From positions 98,113 through 162,112 of the forward strand of contig DATKZX010000019.1 of assembly GCA_035527755.1 (NCBI GenBank): DNA of 64,000 bases. The letters run 5' to 3'. Shown piece after piece: positions 9,181-18,856 of this stretch. Positions within the stretch are counted from its first letter, which is position 1, and each line of letters starts with the position of its first letter. Under the pieces are notes generated by a model, which was not told the DNA's origin, made no database searches, and worked only from the letters and a program-made list of their open reading frames with translations. The position numbers were made by a program, and so were the translations under genes. The stretch comes from Methanomassiliicoccales archaeon (lineage in GTDB: Archaea; Thermoplasmatota; Thermoplasmata; Methanomassiliicoccales; UBA472).

Positions 9181-10113
9181 ATGGAAGAACGCAAGGTAAG
9201 CGACATCAAGGTCGACACCGGCATGACCGTGGACCAGTTGGTCAAGGCTATGTCAGATTCCGGAGGATTCACCGCAAAGAAACTTGCCGACGCGGTGGAC
9301 ATCGTGGAAAAGATGGTGAAGGACGAGGAATGCCTTACCTTCCTCTCCTTTCCAGCCTGCCTCATGGCCACCGGGACGAGGGGGGTCATAGTCGAGCTGG
9401 TAAAACGCAAGCTGGTGGACGTGGTCATCACCACATGCGGCACGCTCGATCATGATCTGGCGCGCAGCTGGAAGCATTATTACCATGGCGATTTCAATAT
9501 GGACGATGCCGAGCTGCGGGAACAGGGTATGAACCGCCTTGGCAATGTCATCGTTCCCGACGAGAGCTACGGCCTTGTGCTGGAGCAGCGCCTGCTCCCC
9601 ATGTTCGAGGAGATACTGGCGGGAAAGGAATCGATCTCGACCAGGGAGATAATCGATGAGATCGGCGCTCGTCTGGACAACGAGGATTCCCTGCTTTACT
9701 GGGCTCACAAGAATCAGATCCCCATATTCGTCCCTGGCATTACCGACGGTTCCTTCGGCAGCCAACTGTGGATGTACTGGCAGACCCACCGTAACCTGAA
9801 GATGGACCTGTTCCAAGATGAGCAGGACCTCTCCGGACTGGTCTTCCACGCCGAACGCAGCGGAGCGCTCATCATCGGCGGGGGCATATCCAAGCATCAT
9901 GTCATCTGGTGGAACCAGTTCCGCGGTGGACTGGATTACGCTGTTTATATGACCACGGCCGCGGAGTATGATGGCTCCCTAAGTGGTGCCCAGGTGCGCG
10001 AGGCCATATCCTGGGGGAAGGTGCGGGAGAACGCTTGGCAGGTGAACGTGGAGGGCGACGCCACCATCACCTTGCCGATCATGGTAGCCTCACTGGTAGA
10101 GCGATTGGAATGA
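9181..10113 (+). CDS. dys: Deoxyhypusine synthase
   Basis: A 310-residue enzyme that transfers the aminobutyl group of spermidine to a lysine of translation factor aIF5A. It shows the NAD-binding and active-site sequence of the family: FLSFPACLMATG, TTCGTLDHDLAR, FVPGITDGSFGSQ, IIGGGISKHH and the catalytic lysine region SWGKVRENAWQVNVEGDA (Lys about 280). Length and motif order fit the archaeal form. The following dehydrogenase gene overlaps it by four nt (ATGA), so the two are coupled although their pathways are unrelated. Confidence 0.93.
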   Translation: MEERKVSDIKVDTGMTVDQLVKAMSDSGGFTAKKLADAVDIVEKMVKDEECLTFLSFPACLMATGTRGVIVELVKRKLVDVVITTCGTLDHDLARSWKHYYHGDFNMDDAELREQGMNRLGNVIVPDESYGLVLEQRLLPMFEEILAGKESISTREIIDEIGARLDNEDSLLYWAHKNQIPIFVPGITDGSFGSQLWMYWQTHRNLKMDLFQDEQDLSGLVFHAERSGALIIGGGISKHHVIWWNQFRGGLDYAVYMTTAAEYDGSLSGAQVREAISWGKVRENAWQVNVEGDATITLPIMVASLVERLE

Positions 10114-11108
10114 AACGCGTAACGGTCATCGGCGGGGATGGTATCGGTCCTGAGGTAGTGGATGCAACGATGCATATCCTGAAAGGCATGGACCTGGACC
10201 TGGAGTTCGTAGAAGCGGATATGGGACTGGCCAGCTTCAAGCGTACCGGTCATTATCTACCGCCGGAGACGCTGAGCATCCTAGAATCGTCCAAGGCGGT
10301 ATTGTTCGGAGCGATCACTTCTCCGGTGACCGCCGATCCCTGCTACCATTCCCCACTACTGCAACTACGCAGATATTTCGACCTTTACGCCAATATACGT
10401 CCTTGCTTCCCCATTCTGCCAGAGTACAAACTGGTCGACCTGAATACCGTCATCGTACGAGAGAACACCGAAGGCATGTACACCGGCCTGGAGAGAGAAG
10501 AGGACGGGAAGGTCATCCTGGAGCGTGTGGTCAGCGAGAAGGGTTGCCGACGCATCGTGGAGAAGGCCATCAAGGTCTCCAAGGTCATGGGCTTCAACAA
10601 GATCACCTGCATCCACAAGGCGAACGTGCTGCGCAAATCGGACGGTCTTTTCAGACGGGTGTTCTACGAGGTCATGGAGGGTTCTGGACTCATTGCCGAT
10701 GATATGATCGTGGATGCTGCCGCAGCGGCATTGATATCCAAACCCAAATTTTTCGAGTGTATCGTCACCTTGAACCTATACGGGGACATACTCTCGGACG
10801 AGGCCGCGGCTTTGACAGGAGGTCTGGGAATGGCACCGTCGGCCAACATCGGTGATCGCTTCGGGCTCTTCGAACCGGTACATGGCAGCGCCCCGGACAT
10901 CGCTGGAAAGGGCGTGGCCAATCCTTCGGCCACGATCTTGTCCGCCAGCCTGCTATTGGAGTTCGTTAAGATGATGGACGCCGCAAGCAGTCTTCAGTCA
11001 GCGCTGGTGCAGACCTTGAACGAGGGGGACCGGACCAGGGACATAGGGGGGACGCTCGACACCATGAAGTTCGCCGAGAAGGTCTCCGAGAGGCTCACCA
11101 GACATTAG
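10110..11108 (+). CDS. Isocitrate/isopropylmalate-type decarboxylating dehydrogenase
   Basis: A 332-residue beta-decarboxylating dehydrogenase starting MKRVTVIGGDGIGPEV. The substrate loop reads RENTEGMYTG; the conserved region includes CIHKANVLRKSDGLF, NLYGDILSDEAAALTGGLGMAPSANIG and the nucleotide-binding EPVHGSAPDIAGKGVANPSA. The RENTEG motif is closer to isocitrate, homoisocitrate or AksF-type enzymes than to classic isopropylmalate dehydrogenase (which has a different residue there), so the exact substrate is open. ATG 10110 overlaps the dys stop; the open frame upstream is a shadow inside dys. Confidence 0.85.
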   Translation: MKRVTVIGGDGIGPEVVDATMHILKGMDLDLEFVEADMGLASFKRTGHYLPPETLSILESSKAVLFGAITSPVTADPCYHSPLLQLRRYFDLYANIRPCFPILPEYKLVDLNTVIVRENTEGMYTGLEREEDGKVILERVVSEKGCRRIVEKAIKVSKVMGFNKITCIHKANVLRKSDGLFRRVFYEVMEGSGLIADDMIVDAAAAALISKPKFFECIVTLNLYGDILSDEAAALTGGLGMAPSANIGDRFGLFEPVHGSAPDIAGKGVANPSATILSASLLLEFVKMMDAASSLQSALVQTLNEGDRTRDIGGTLDTMKFAEKVSERLTRH

Positions 11109-11151
11109 GTCTGGGGGCAATTATTTCTACCCATGGGGCAATTATTAGTTC

Positions 11152-11955
11152 ATGACCGGGGACCTTAAGAGCCGGGTTATGGCCAAATGTCGGGACATGG
11201 GTGTGGACATCATCGGTTTTGCATCCGCCGACGCTTGGGAGCAGCCTCCGTTCGAACCCTGGCCACCGGAGGCCTTTCGACCCAAGGCGATATTTCCCGG
11301 CTGCCGCACGGTGATCGTTCTCGGCCTGCCGGTGACGCTGCCGATCCTGGAGACCTCACCATCCATCTGGTATCAGGAGCTATACAAGAACATCAATGCC
11401 CAGCTGGATGAACGGGCTTATCAGCTTTCCGAGTTCCTGAACAAAAAGGGACATGCCTCCGCCTACGTCCCACGCGATGGGTATGGGTCTGTGGAGCTGC
11501 TGCTTGACAATCCCTACGCCTTCTTCTCCCACCGCCACGCCGCCTACCTCGCTGGACTGGGAACGTTCGGGCTCAATAACATGCTGCTGACCAAAGAGTG
11601 CGGGCCGAGAGTGCGGTTCGTCTCAGTGTTCACCACTGCCGAGATACCCGCCGGGAAACCGATGGACAAGCAGCTCTGCATCCGCTGCAAGCGTTGCATC
11701 AAGGCCTGTCCGGTTCAAGCCATAGGCGGAGTGGAATACCCACAGATCTCAATTAACAAAGGCCGATGCACTCGTAGAAGCATCAGCCTTAAGAAGAAGT
11801 ACCGATCCCCCTGCGGCATATGCATCAAAGTGTGCCCCGTTGGGGAAGATCGTAAGCTTTACGGTAGGAAGGACCTCGGCCTGTACGGTGACCCCGAAAA
11901 GGACCCGGCACTTTTCAGGTCTTGGGAGCATGTACGTACCTACGGTAGCCTGTGA
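11152..11955 (+). CDS. QueG/epoxyqueuosine reductase-like Fe-S protein
   Basis: A 267-residue protein resembling the QueG and reductive-dehalogenase-like family: a DUF1730-type N-terminal half (VIVLGLPVTLP, YGSVELLLDNPY, AGLGTFGLNNMLLT) then a ferredoxin module. The first cluster motif is CIRCKRCIKACP. The second has a distant first cysteine (GRC about 28 residues before) followed by CGICIKVCPVGED, an irregular but common variant in this group. Archaea usually use archaeosine rather than queuosine, so a different cobamide-dependent or redox role is likely. It follows a short AT-rich gap and appears monocistronic. Confidence 0.75.
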   Translation: MTGDLKSRVMAKCRDMGVDIIGFASADAWEQPPFEPWPPEAFRPKAIFPGCRTVIVLGLPVTLPILETSPSIWYQELYKNINAQLDERAYQLSEFLNKKGHASAYVPRDGYGSVELLLDNPYAFFSHRHAAYLAGLGTFGLNNMLLTKECGPRVRFVSVFTTAEIPAGKPMDKQLCIRCKRCIKACPVQAIGGVEYPQISINKGRCTRRSISLKKKYRSPCGICIKVCPVGEDRKLYGRKDLGLYGDPEKDPALFRSWEHVRTYGSL

Positions 11956-12140
11956 AATATGGACCCATGTTGTAAAATCCTTCCTTTTTAAATAAAACGG
12001 TAAGTTTTAAGGTGACCTGCGGTCAATATGTATACTAAAGCGTAGGAAACGATTGTAAGATCGATCTAGCTGAGCAGTAGGGCTCGGGCCTACCGGCGAA
12101 GATGATCCACTTGGTTCCTTTTTCTCAGCACCTACGTGAA

Positions 12141-12147
12141 ACGAGGT
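12141..12147 (+). promoter_or_regulatory. Ribosome-binding site deciding the GTG start of the giant protein
   Basis: GAGGTGA lies eight bases before GTG 12156, which begins a typical signal peptide; the in-frame ATG at 12171 is farther away. The 200-nt upstream gap contains AT-rich TATA candidates near 11983-11997, leaving a leader of over 100 nt. Confidence 0.5.
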
Positions 12148-12155
12148 GAATATCT

Positions 12156-15100
12156 GTGTTGAAAGGGGGCATGGCACTGATAGTTGGGGGGCTCTTCCTG
12201 CTTCTGGCGTTCCAACCGATGACATTGGACGCAAATTCCATGGTCGGAACGGAAGATGGCGTTGGAGACGGTTCGGTAGTGGAGACGGCATATCAGGACC
12301 TCACCGTCCTCGTAGAAGAGCTGATGCGGGTGACGTCCGACACCAACCATTCCGACGCGGACGGGATGCCAGATTCGGTCGAATGGGTCATAGGTACGGA
12401 CCCTTTTAACGATGATTCCGATTTTGACGGCCTGAACGATTACGAAGAGATATTGTTGAGCATGGACCCCGAATCGCCTGATTCGAACAATGACAAGTTT
12501 CCAGATTACAAGGAGGTCATGGGCGTACCCATCGATCTTGACGGGGATGGACAGCCCAATGCATGGGACTGGGACAACGACGGGGACGGTGTTGTGGACT
12601 ATATCGACCTGTCCCCCTTCGCTTCAACGTCCTTGATCAGCGAGACCCAGGTCGAGATCAGCTATAGCGGCGATCCCCTTTTCGTAACATTTCAACTCAG
12701 GACCGCCGACCCTGACCACATGAAGCTCCTGTTCCAGACCTGGGATTGGCCCAATGACCGCGCGGGGACCATGAAGGACCTGGACAAATCGACCGAGGAC
12801 ATCACCATAGCCCCGATGCTCAAGGTGGATAGCTCGATCCTTCCGCCCCAGGAGGACATACTCGAATATGGGATGGTCGTTGAGGAGGGAAGCATATACG
12901 TGCCATTGTTCCCGGTGTGGGAGATGGGGAACGTAGTGGCCTTGAAGGCCCGTATGTACGTCCCCTCCCTGGGGTCCCCTCAGACCCTGGACCTAACGGC
13001 CGAACTGATCTGGAAGGTCAACGGGAAGACGGACGTGCCCATCGCGTCCCTGGAATGGATCGATGGGGGGCATCTGGCATTGGATCCGGAAGGCAAGGCG
13101 ACCATCTCCTACGGAGAGGTATCGGACAACGAGACCCTTGAATGGACGGAGCTGGGGGGCGGGAAGGTGGCCATCGTCGGTTCCAATGGCCTCTATCTCA
13201 ACGTCGATGACAACGGGTCTGTCGATTTCTCATCTGGTACCATCGAGGAGAGCACGGTCTTCACCAGGATCTATTCGGAGGGCGGGAGCGTCAGATTGAC
13301 CGCCTTCAACGGCAACGATCTGGCTGCGGACTGGGATGGTAACATCAGGGCCGATGGCAACGAGGGCGAAGGGATGGACGAGTTCATCAAGGAGGACCTG
13401 GGGTTCAGGAAGCACACCGTGACCTTGGCCTACTATTATGAAGACTTCATCCTGACCGGCCTGTCGGCCGAGGAGAACCACGGGACCGATGTCGCCTTGG
13501 TGTATGGGGATGATGAACAGAACATGGTGGCGGCCAATCTGATCATGGCATATGAGTTCCTGCGCGACCCGGAGAACGACATTCCGGACATCGACGACAT
13601 TCTCGACGATCATGACCTCATCTACCGCATGCAGACCGCCGGCTTTGCAACCAGCGATGAGGCTGTAAGGGCCATTACCACTTTGATGATGCCGATGGCC
13701 AGAGAGAACGCCAGCGGAGTCGGCCTAGCGTTCTACATCACCGCTTTCATCGATCGTTCCAGATGCATCGAGATGTCGGATGTGGCGATGGCCACGGACA
13801 TCAACGGTACGTTGGTGATGAACCTTGATAATGTGGACCTGGTGACCTCGCGCCTTCTCAAGACCAGCTGGTATGAGGATGACGACGAACAACCGCTGGA
13901 CCTCCATGAGATCGTACAGACCATGGGATCCTGGGGTTTGACCACCGAAGAACTAGCAAGCCTGACCGGCCTCATGGCGAGCTGGTGCGTTGGAGAGGTC
14001 ACGGTGACCCATGTCAACTCAGTACCAATGGAATTCAACTTTCCGGAAGGGGAGTTCATAAGCGAAACGGTGGACACCATACTGAGCTTTGGGCTGGGGG
14101 CCATCGACCTTCTCATGTTCCAGGTGGAGATAATTACCACGGCCTACGCCTTTTCCGAGGCCTTCGTGGCCGTGGGGAACATGGTAAAGACCGGGTTGGA
14201 AAGTACCTGGAAGCTGTTCAAGCAAGCTTTTACCTCCGTCAGGAACTCCGTGCAGGGCGCGGGCTCCTTCATGAGCCGGGTCAGTACGACCTTGAATGTC
14301 ATAGGGATCGTCATCGCCGTGGTCATCTCCCTATACGCCCTTTTCTCTATAGGCTTCGAGATGGGCTGGACGGCGGTGGGGACCGGAATCGCGGTCACCA
14401 CGGCAATTTTCACCCTTGCCTATACCCTGATACTGATAGGCATAGCGAGCTTGGGGCCCGTGGGGGCCATAATCGCCGGGCTGATAGCGATTGTGGACGT
14501 GATAGGCCTGCTGCTCTTCGGTTCCACCTGGGGGCAGGAATTCCTGAAATGGCTGATCGATGTTTTCACCGATACCAACATACGCAGCGAGGTCAACTTG
14601 GATACCATAGGGTCCGATACGGGGCTCATTGACCTAGATGGGAACGGGATCGATGCTGGCGATCGCATCTGGTTCAAGAGCTGGCATTACGGAAACGTCA
14701 CCATCACTTCCGATGGAAGCGAAAGCGATGTCCGTGATAGTTACATCATACCCCAACAGACGATGAGCGTGCCCTGGTACAGCTGGTCCGCCACCGGTGG
14801 GAACTACACGGTCCTGGAGACCAGCCAGACCTCGAACTCCAAATCCACTTTGTACGAGACCGAGGCCTGGGTTCAGCCCGGGGTAGGAATGGTCAACTTC
14901 CCTGTGGCGGTGGGCCTTCGCGCCGATTACAATGTCTACTACGACGATTGCTGGTGGTTCTTCGGCTGGTGGTGCGATCGGGAGTCCTATTCTGACTCCC
15001 AGAGTAAAGGATGGACCACCCTGTACTTCGATGTCATGCCCGGCAGCGTGGACGAGTTCGCACTCTGGAAGAGCATTGAATCAAACGATCGCGACGGGGA

Positions 15101-18100
15101 CGGATTGAAGAACGAGGAGGAGAACGGGACCAGCGCTTGGTCCTGGGACACCGATCAGGACGGTCTGGGGGATGAATATGAGATCCAGATCGGAACGGAC
15201 CCGGCACTTGCCGATTCCGACAAGGATGGGGTGAACGACCGCGAGGAGCACATCTGGGGTTCCGACCCCTGGTCATACGACTCGGACCGGGACGGGCTCA
15301 CGGACATCATGGAGCACTCCGGTTGGGTGGTCAATTTCACCTACCAGGGGACGATGTTCTACTGGCACGTTCGTAGCAACCCCTGCACCATGGACGGTGA
15401 TGGGGACGGCATCACCGATCTGGAGGAGTATCACAGCCTTCTCAACCCCGTGTCGGACGACACCGATGGTGACGGGGTGAAGGACGAACTGAGAGGTTAC
15501 TACCAGACCAGCCTGGAATACTCCATGAGCTTCGGGTATGGTCTGATCGAGGGCGATTGGGGGGACACCCGCTGCCTCGCCATAGATTCGGAGGGAATGG
15601 TGTATAGCAGCGGTTACGAGGACACCTCGGTCCACGTGTATCATCCCAACGGGACCTTGGTCGATGTCTTCGATACCCCCATCCTCGGAGTGGTGAAGGA
15701 CCTCGCCATCGGACCCGACGACAACCTGTACATCTGCGGCAACCGCGAGGTACTGGTCATGAACAGGTCGGGAGGTCTGCTTCTTGAGATCGACCCCTTC
15801 CTTTCCGGCGATTCCTCCCTCTACGTCCTCGAGGGCATAGCTCTGGACGAGAGCGGTCAGATCTTCGTATCTATGGACGATCATGCATATTCCGACACAC
15901 AGCCCGGTCTGGTTCGCAAGTATCAGACGAACGGCACATACGTGGCCGACATCATAGTGGGGAACATGAGCATCGATCGCTGGTATGACTACTACACAAA
16001 ATTCCACATCGGTCACGATGGTCTACTGTATGTGATAAACAGCACACTTATCCAGGTGTTCGATCAGAACGGAGTGAAATTGCGTGAATGGGGCGGGTAC
16101 GGGAACATGCCGGGACAGTTCGCCGACCCCAAGGACATCATCGTGGACGAGGACGGGAACGTATTGGTGACGGACTCCTATACCCCTTACATCTTGGGCA
16201 ACGCCCTGGTGCAGAAGTTCACCAATACAGGCAATTGGATGTTCTCTTTCGGCTATGAGGGCGAATATCCCCAGTTGAACGCGGCCAGGGGCATTGCGCT
16301 GGACGAAGACAATTCCATCTACATCGGCGAAGGTGATAGCGGTTATATACAAAAGTTCTGGCACAACACAACCTGGATAGGCCCAATTCCGCCAGAGGTC
16401 CTCGATTCTGACGGGGACGGGCTCAATGACGTCTCCGAGGAGACGGGCTGGGAGACCACCGTGACCACGGAGCATGGTCCAGGATCGGTCGGTGAGACCA
16501 CATGGGTGAGCAGCGACGCTTTCTCCACTGATACCGACAAGGATGGATTACCTGATCCCCAGGAATTCGACGTCGGCAGCGACCCCCGTTCGGTGGACAC
16601 GGACAGGGACAACCTAAAGGACGCAATTGAGATCGCCATGGGCACGGACCCCTGTCATTGGGATTCCGACGGGGACGGACTGAGTGACGGAAAGGAGGTA
16701 AAGTTCGGTAGCGACCCCTTGCATCCTGATCCCGATGGGGACGGTCTCAACGACCTGGCGGAGTTCGATCTGGGGTCCGACCCGAGGAAGAACGATACAG
16801 ACCAGGATGGACTGGGGGACCTGCAGGAGGCCTTGGCCGGTTCGGACCTGATGGATCCTGACTCGGACGATGACTTCATGTTCGACGGCACCGAGTTCGA
16901 GACCGGGACGGGATTGAACGCTGACGATTCGGATGGCGACGGGATCAGCGATGGTTACGAGTCCCTTTACGAGACCGACCCCCTGAATGGAGATACGGAC
17001 GATGACAACCTCAGCGATGGCTTCGAGGTGGCGACCTATCTGAACCCCCTCTCGAACGACACCGACGGGGACGGACTGAACGATTCCTTCGAACTTGAGA
17101 CCGGCCTGAACCCCCGTAGCCAGGACTCGGACGGGGATGGTGTCCCTGATGGTCTGGATACGGACAACCTGTTGTTCCTGGACCAGGATGTGATGCTGGT
17201 GATCGATTCGGCCCAATTCAACGACACGTTCTTCAACGAACTGACGAGCCGGGTCAACGTCACGGTTGTCACAGCCCAGGAGTTGATAGACGAGCATTAC
17301 GAGGCCAAATACATCGTGCTGGTTGGCGATCCGGCGAATGGAGCGGGTACGGCCGGAGGGCTCATCTCCCAGTTGCTTTCCGATTCGGGGAACGTTTTGG
17401 ACAGCATGACATCATCACCGATCGATAGGATGGCGGTGAGGTACGGGGTCTGGAACGCTACCCAGACCGTGGTCATGTTCTCCATGACCTATGATACTGA
17501 TGCCATCAGGGCGGTCGGGGTTCTCAAGAGCATGAGCATGACCGTCAGCGAAAAGGGCTATATGGTCCAATATCACAATCCCCGAGCATGCTTCAAGCTC
17601 GATTTGATCGATAGCATGCACCTCACAGACACCTTCATCTGGGCGAAGCTCGGGTCCATGGACACCTTTGAGGTCGGGGTCACCAAGGTGAACGCGACTG
17701 AGGCTCCATCTACCATCGGACCAAGCACGGGAATCGCACCGGGATGGATGGACCTGGACAAGTTCGTGAACGTCGAGCTCAGCCTCGATGACCCGAACAC
17801 GACCCTGGAAGGGGCGTTGGTACGCATATATTACACAGACGAGGAGCTGGACATGAACGGGGACGGGGACACCGATGATCTTTTGGACATCGATGAGCAG
17901 TCCATTCGCCTCTGGTCGTTCTCCAGCGACGATGGTCGATGGGAAAGGATCGGCTCAGGGCTCGGATCTAACACGACCGGGGTGAACACCACAGACCAGG
18001 AGATATTCGGAATCCGATATTCAGGTTACGTTTGGGCCAACGTGACAGAGCTCGGATGGTTCGCGTTGGCCGGAAGGCCCTACGCCATCGATGTTCGGAT

Positions 18101-18464
18101 CGACGTCAGGTCGAGCGACGGAAATGACAAGATGAGCATCAAGAGCGGTGGGCTGTTGAGGGTGATCATCTACGGGAACGAGGACGCCGATGGCATCTGG
18201 ATCGACGTTGCGTCACTCCGGATCGGGAACGCCGGTGTCGCCACCCAGAAGAACGATCGGTTCAAATTCACATGCAAGGACGTCGACCGTGATGGCTGGA
18301 ATGACCTGGTGGTCTACTTTTCGGTCTCTGATCTCGTCCAGAACGGCGAACTGACGGTCTCCACGGAACTCCTGGAGGTGAACGGGAGTTTGGATGAAAC
18401 ACATGGCCCGCTACCCATACGAGGCTATGGAGCCGTTGTCATCGCTCCGGGCCAAACCCGCTAA
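12156..18464 (+). CDS. Giant secreted protein with thrombospondin-3-type calcium repeats and a beta-propeller
   Basis: A 2102-residue protein starting with a signal peptide (hydrophobic LIVGGLFLLLAF near residues 8-19). Asp-rich calcium-binding repeats of the DxDxDGxxDxxE type (thrombospondin type 3-like) occur at about 64-150, again at about 975-1110, and in a long block at about 1415-1670 with ten or more copies. Between the second and third block lies an NHL/beta-propeller-like region (about 1115-1410) with repeats of the form DxxGNVLVTD and ALDEDNSIYIGE. A strongly hydrophobic stretch (about 707-790) could cross the membrane several times. No C-terminal anchor is evident. It is probably a cell-surface or matrix protein; its partner is unknown. 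Confidence 0.8.
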   Translation: MLKGGMALIVGGLFLLLAFQPMTLDANSMVGTEDGVGDGSVVETAYQDLTVLVEELMRVTSDTNHSDADGMPDSVEWVIGTDPFNDDSDFDGLNDYEEILLSMDPESPDSNNDKFPDYKEVMGVPIDLDGDGQPNAWDWDNDGDGVVDYIDLSPFASTSLISETQVEISYSGDPLFVTFQLRTADPDHMKLLFQTWDWPNDRAGTMKDLDKSTEDITIAPMLKVDSSILPPQEDILEYGMVVEEGSIYVPLFPVWEMGNVVALKARMYVPSLGSPQTLDLTAELIWKVNGKTDVPIASLEWIDGGHLALDPEGKATISYGEVSDNETLEWTELGGGKVAIVGSNGLYLNVDDNGSVDFSSGTIEESTVFTRIYSEGGSVRLTAFNGNDLAADWDGNIRADGNEGEGMDEFIKEDLGFRKHTVTLAYYYEDFILTGLSAEENHGTDVALVYGDDEQNMVAANLIMAYEFLRDPENDIPDIDDILDDHDLIYRMQTAGFATSDEAVRAITTLMMPMARENASGVGLAFYITAFIDRSRCIEMSDVAMATDINGTLVMNLDNVDLVTSRLLKTSWYEDDDEQPLDLHEIVQTMGSWGLTTEELASLTGLMASWCVGEVTVTHVNSVPMEFNFPEGEFISETVDTILSFGLGAIDLLMFQVEIITTAYAFSEAFVAVGNMVKTGLESTWKLFKQAFTSVRNSVQGAGSFMSRVSTTLNVIGIVIAVVISLYALFSIGFEMGWTAVGTGIAVTTAIFTLAYTLILIGIASLGPVGAIIAGLIAIVDVIGLLLFGSTWGQEFLKWLIDVFTDTNIRSEVNLDTIGSDTGLIDLDGNGIDAGDRIWFKSWHYGNVTITSDGSESDVRDSYIIPQQTMSVPWYSWSATGGNYTVLETSQTSNSKSTLYETEAWVQPGVGMVNFPVAVGLRADYNVYYDDCWWFFGWWCDRESYSDSQSKGWTTLYFDVMPGSVDEFALWKSIESNDRDGDGLKNEEENGTSAWSWDTDQDGLGDEYEIQIGTDPALADSDKDGVNDREEHIWGSDPWSYDSDRDGLTDIMEHSGWVVNFTYQGTMFYWHVRSNPCTMDGDGDGITDLEEYHSLLNPVSDDTDGDGVKDELRGYYQTSLEYSMSFGYGLIEGDWGDTRCLAIDSEGMVYSSGYEDTSVHVYHPNGTLVDVFDTPILGVVKDLAIGPDDNLYICGNREVLVMNRSGGLLLEIDPFLSGDSSLYVLEGIALDESGQIFVSMDDHAYSDTQPGLVRKYQTNGTYVADIIVGNMSIDRWYDYYTKFHIGHDGLLYVINSTLIQVFDQNGVKLREWGGYGNMPGQFADPKDIIVDEDGNVLVTDSYTPYILGNALVQKFTNTGNWMFSFGYEGEYPQLNAARGIALDEDNSIYIGEGDSGYIQKFWHNTTWIGPIPPEVLDSDGDGLNDVSEETGWETTVTTEHGPGSVGETTWVSSDAFSTDTDKDGLPDPQEFDVGSDPRSVDTDRDNLKDAIEIAMGTDPCHWDSDGDGLSDGKEVKFGSDPLHPDPDGDGLNDLAEFDLGSDPRKNDTDQDGLGDLQEALAGSDLMDPDSDDDFMFDGTEFETGTGLNADDSDGDGISDGYESLYETDPLNGDTDDDNLSDGFEVATYLNPLSNDTDGDGLNDSFELETGLNPRSQDSDGDGVPDGLDTDNLLFLDQDVMLVIDSAQFNDTFFNELTSRVNVTVVTAQELIDEHYEAKYIVLVGDPANGAGTAGGLISQLLSDSGNVLDSMTSSPIDRMAVRYGVWNATQTVVMFSMTYDTDAIRAVGVLKSMSMTVSEKGYMVQYHNPRACFKLDLIDSMHLTDTFIWAKLGSMDTFEVGVTKVNATEAPSTIGPSTGIAPGWMDLDKFVNVELSLDDPNTTLEGALVRIYYTDEELDMNGDGDTDDLLDIDEQSIRLWSFSSDDGRWERIGSGLGSNTTGVNTTDQEIFGIRYSGYVWANVTELGWFALAGRPYAIDVRIDVRSSDGNDKMSIKSGGLLRVIIYGNEDADGIWIDVASLRIGNAGVATQKNDRFKFTCKDVDRDGWNDLVVYFSVSDLVQNGELTVSTELLEVNGSLDETHGPLPIRGYGAVVIAPGQTR

Positions 18465-18577
18465 AACCCTTTAAATCACATTTCAACGAGGTTTCCAGAG
18501 GACATGCTAAAATGATCCCATTGAAAGGGATCCATCGATAGATCATTATATGAACCGTGATCGGAACGTGTCTCGTT

Positions 18578-18590
18578 GAATAATATTAAG
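18578..18590 (+). promoter_or_regulatory. TATA element of vorCBA
   Basis: GAATAATATTAAG lies 26-38 nt before the vorC ATG, consistent with a leaderless or almost leaderless transcript. Confidence 0.5.
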
Positions 18591-18615
18591 TACCGTCTTT
18601 CATTCCAGATTAACG

Positions 18616-18852
18616 ATGAGCGACGCCGAGAATGATCTCCCCCGACCGATCATCGATGAGGACGAATGCAAAGGGTGTGGACGCTGCCTCAGTGCTTGCC
18701 CTAAGAAGGTTCTGGTCAGATCGACCAAAATGAATCGCAGGGGATTTTACCCGGTCCAGTACTCCGGTCAGGGCTGCACTGGCTGCGCCATATGCTTCTA
18801 CAATTGCCCGGAACCCTATGCCATTGAGGTTCGCGACAAGGGGGAGGAGTGA
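18616..18852 (+). CDS. vorC: Ketoisovalerate ferredoxin oxidoreductase, ferredoxin subunit
   Basis: A 78-residue two-cluster ferredoxin with [12 protein letters not shown] and [12 protein letters not shown], each ligating one [4Fe-4S]. Size and position before an alpha subunit gene match VorC of the archaeal 2-oxoisovalerate oxidoreductase, which passes electrons from thiamine-bound intermediates to external ferredoxin. KorD of a 2-oxoglutarate enzyme is the alternative; the three-gene architecture with a fused third subunit favours the Vor type. Confidence 0.8.
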   Translation: MSDAENDLPRPIIDEDECKGCGRCLSACPKKVLVRSTKMNRRGFYPVQYSGQGCTGCAICFYNCPEPYAIEVRDKGEE

Positions 18853-18856
18853 TCCC

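Noticed and set aside
15273..17297. Long minus-strand open frames opposite the giant protein
   Set aside because: Explained by the repeated, GC-biased codons of the calcium repeats; the sense frame has clear domains.
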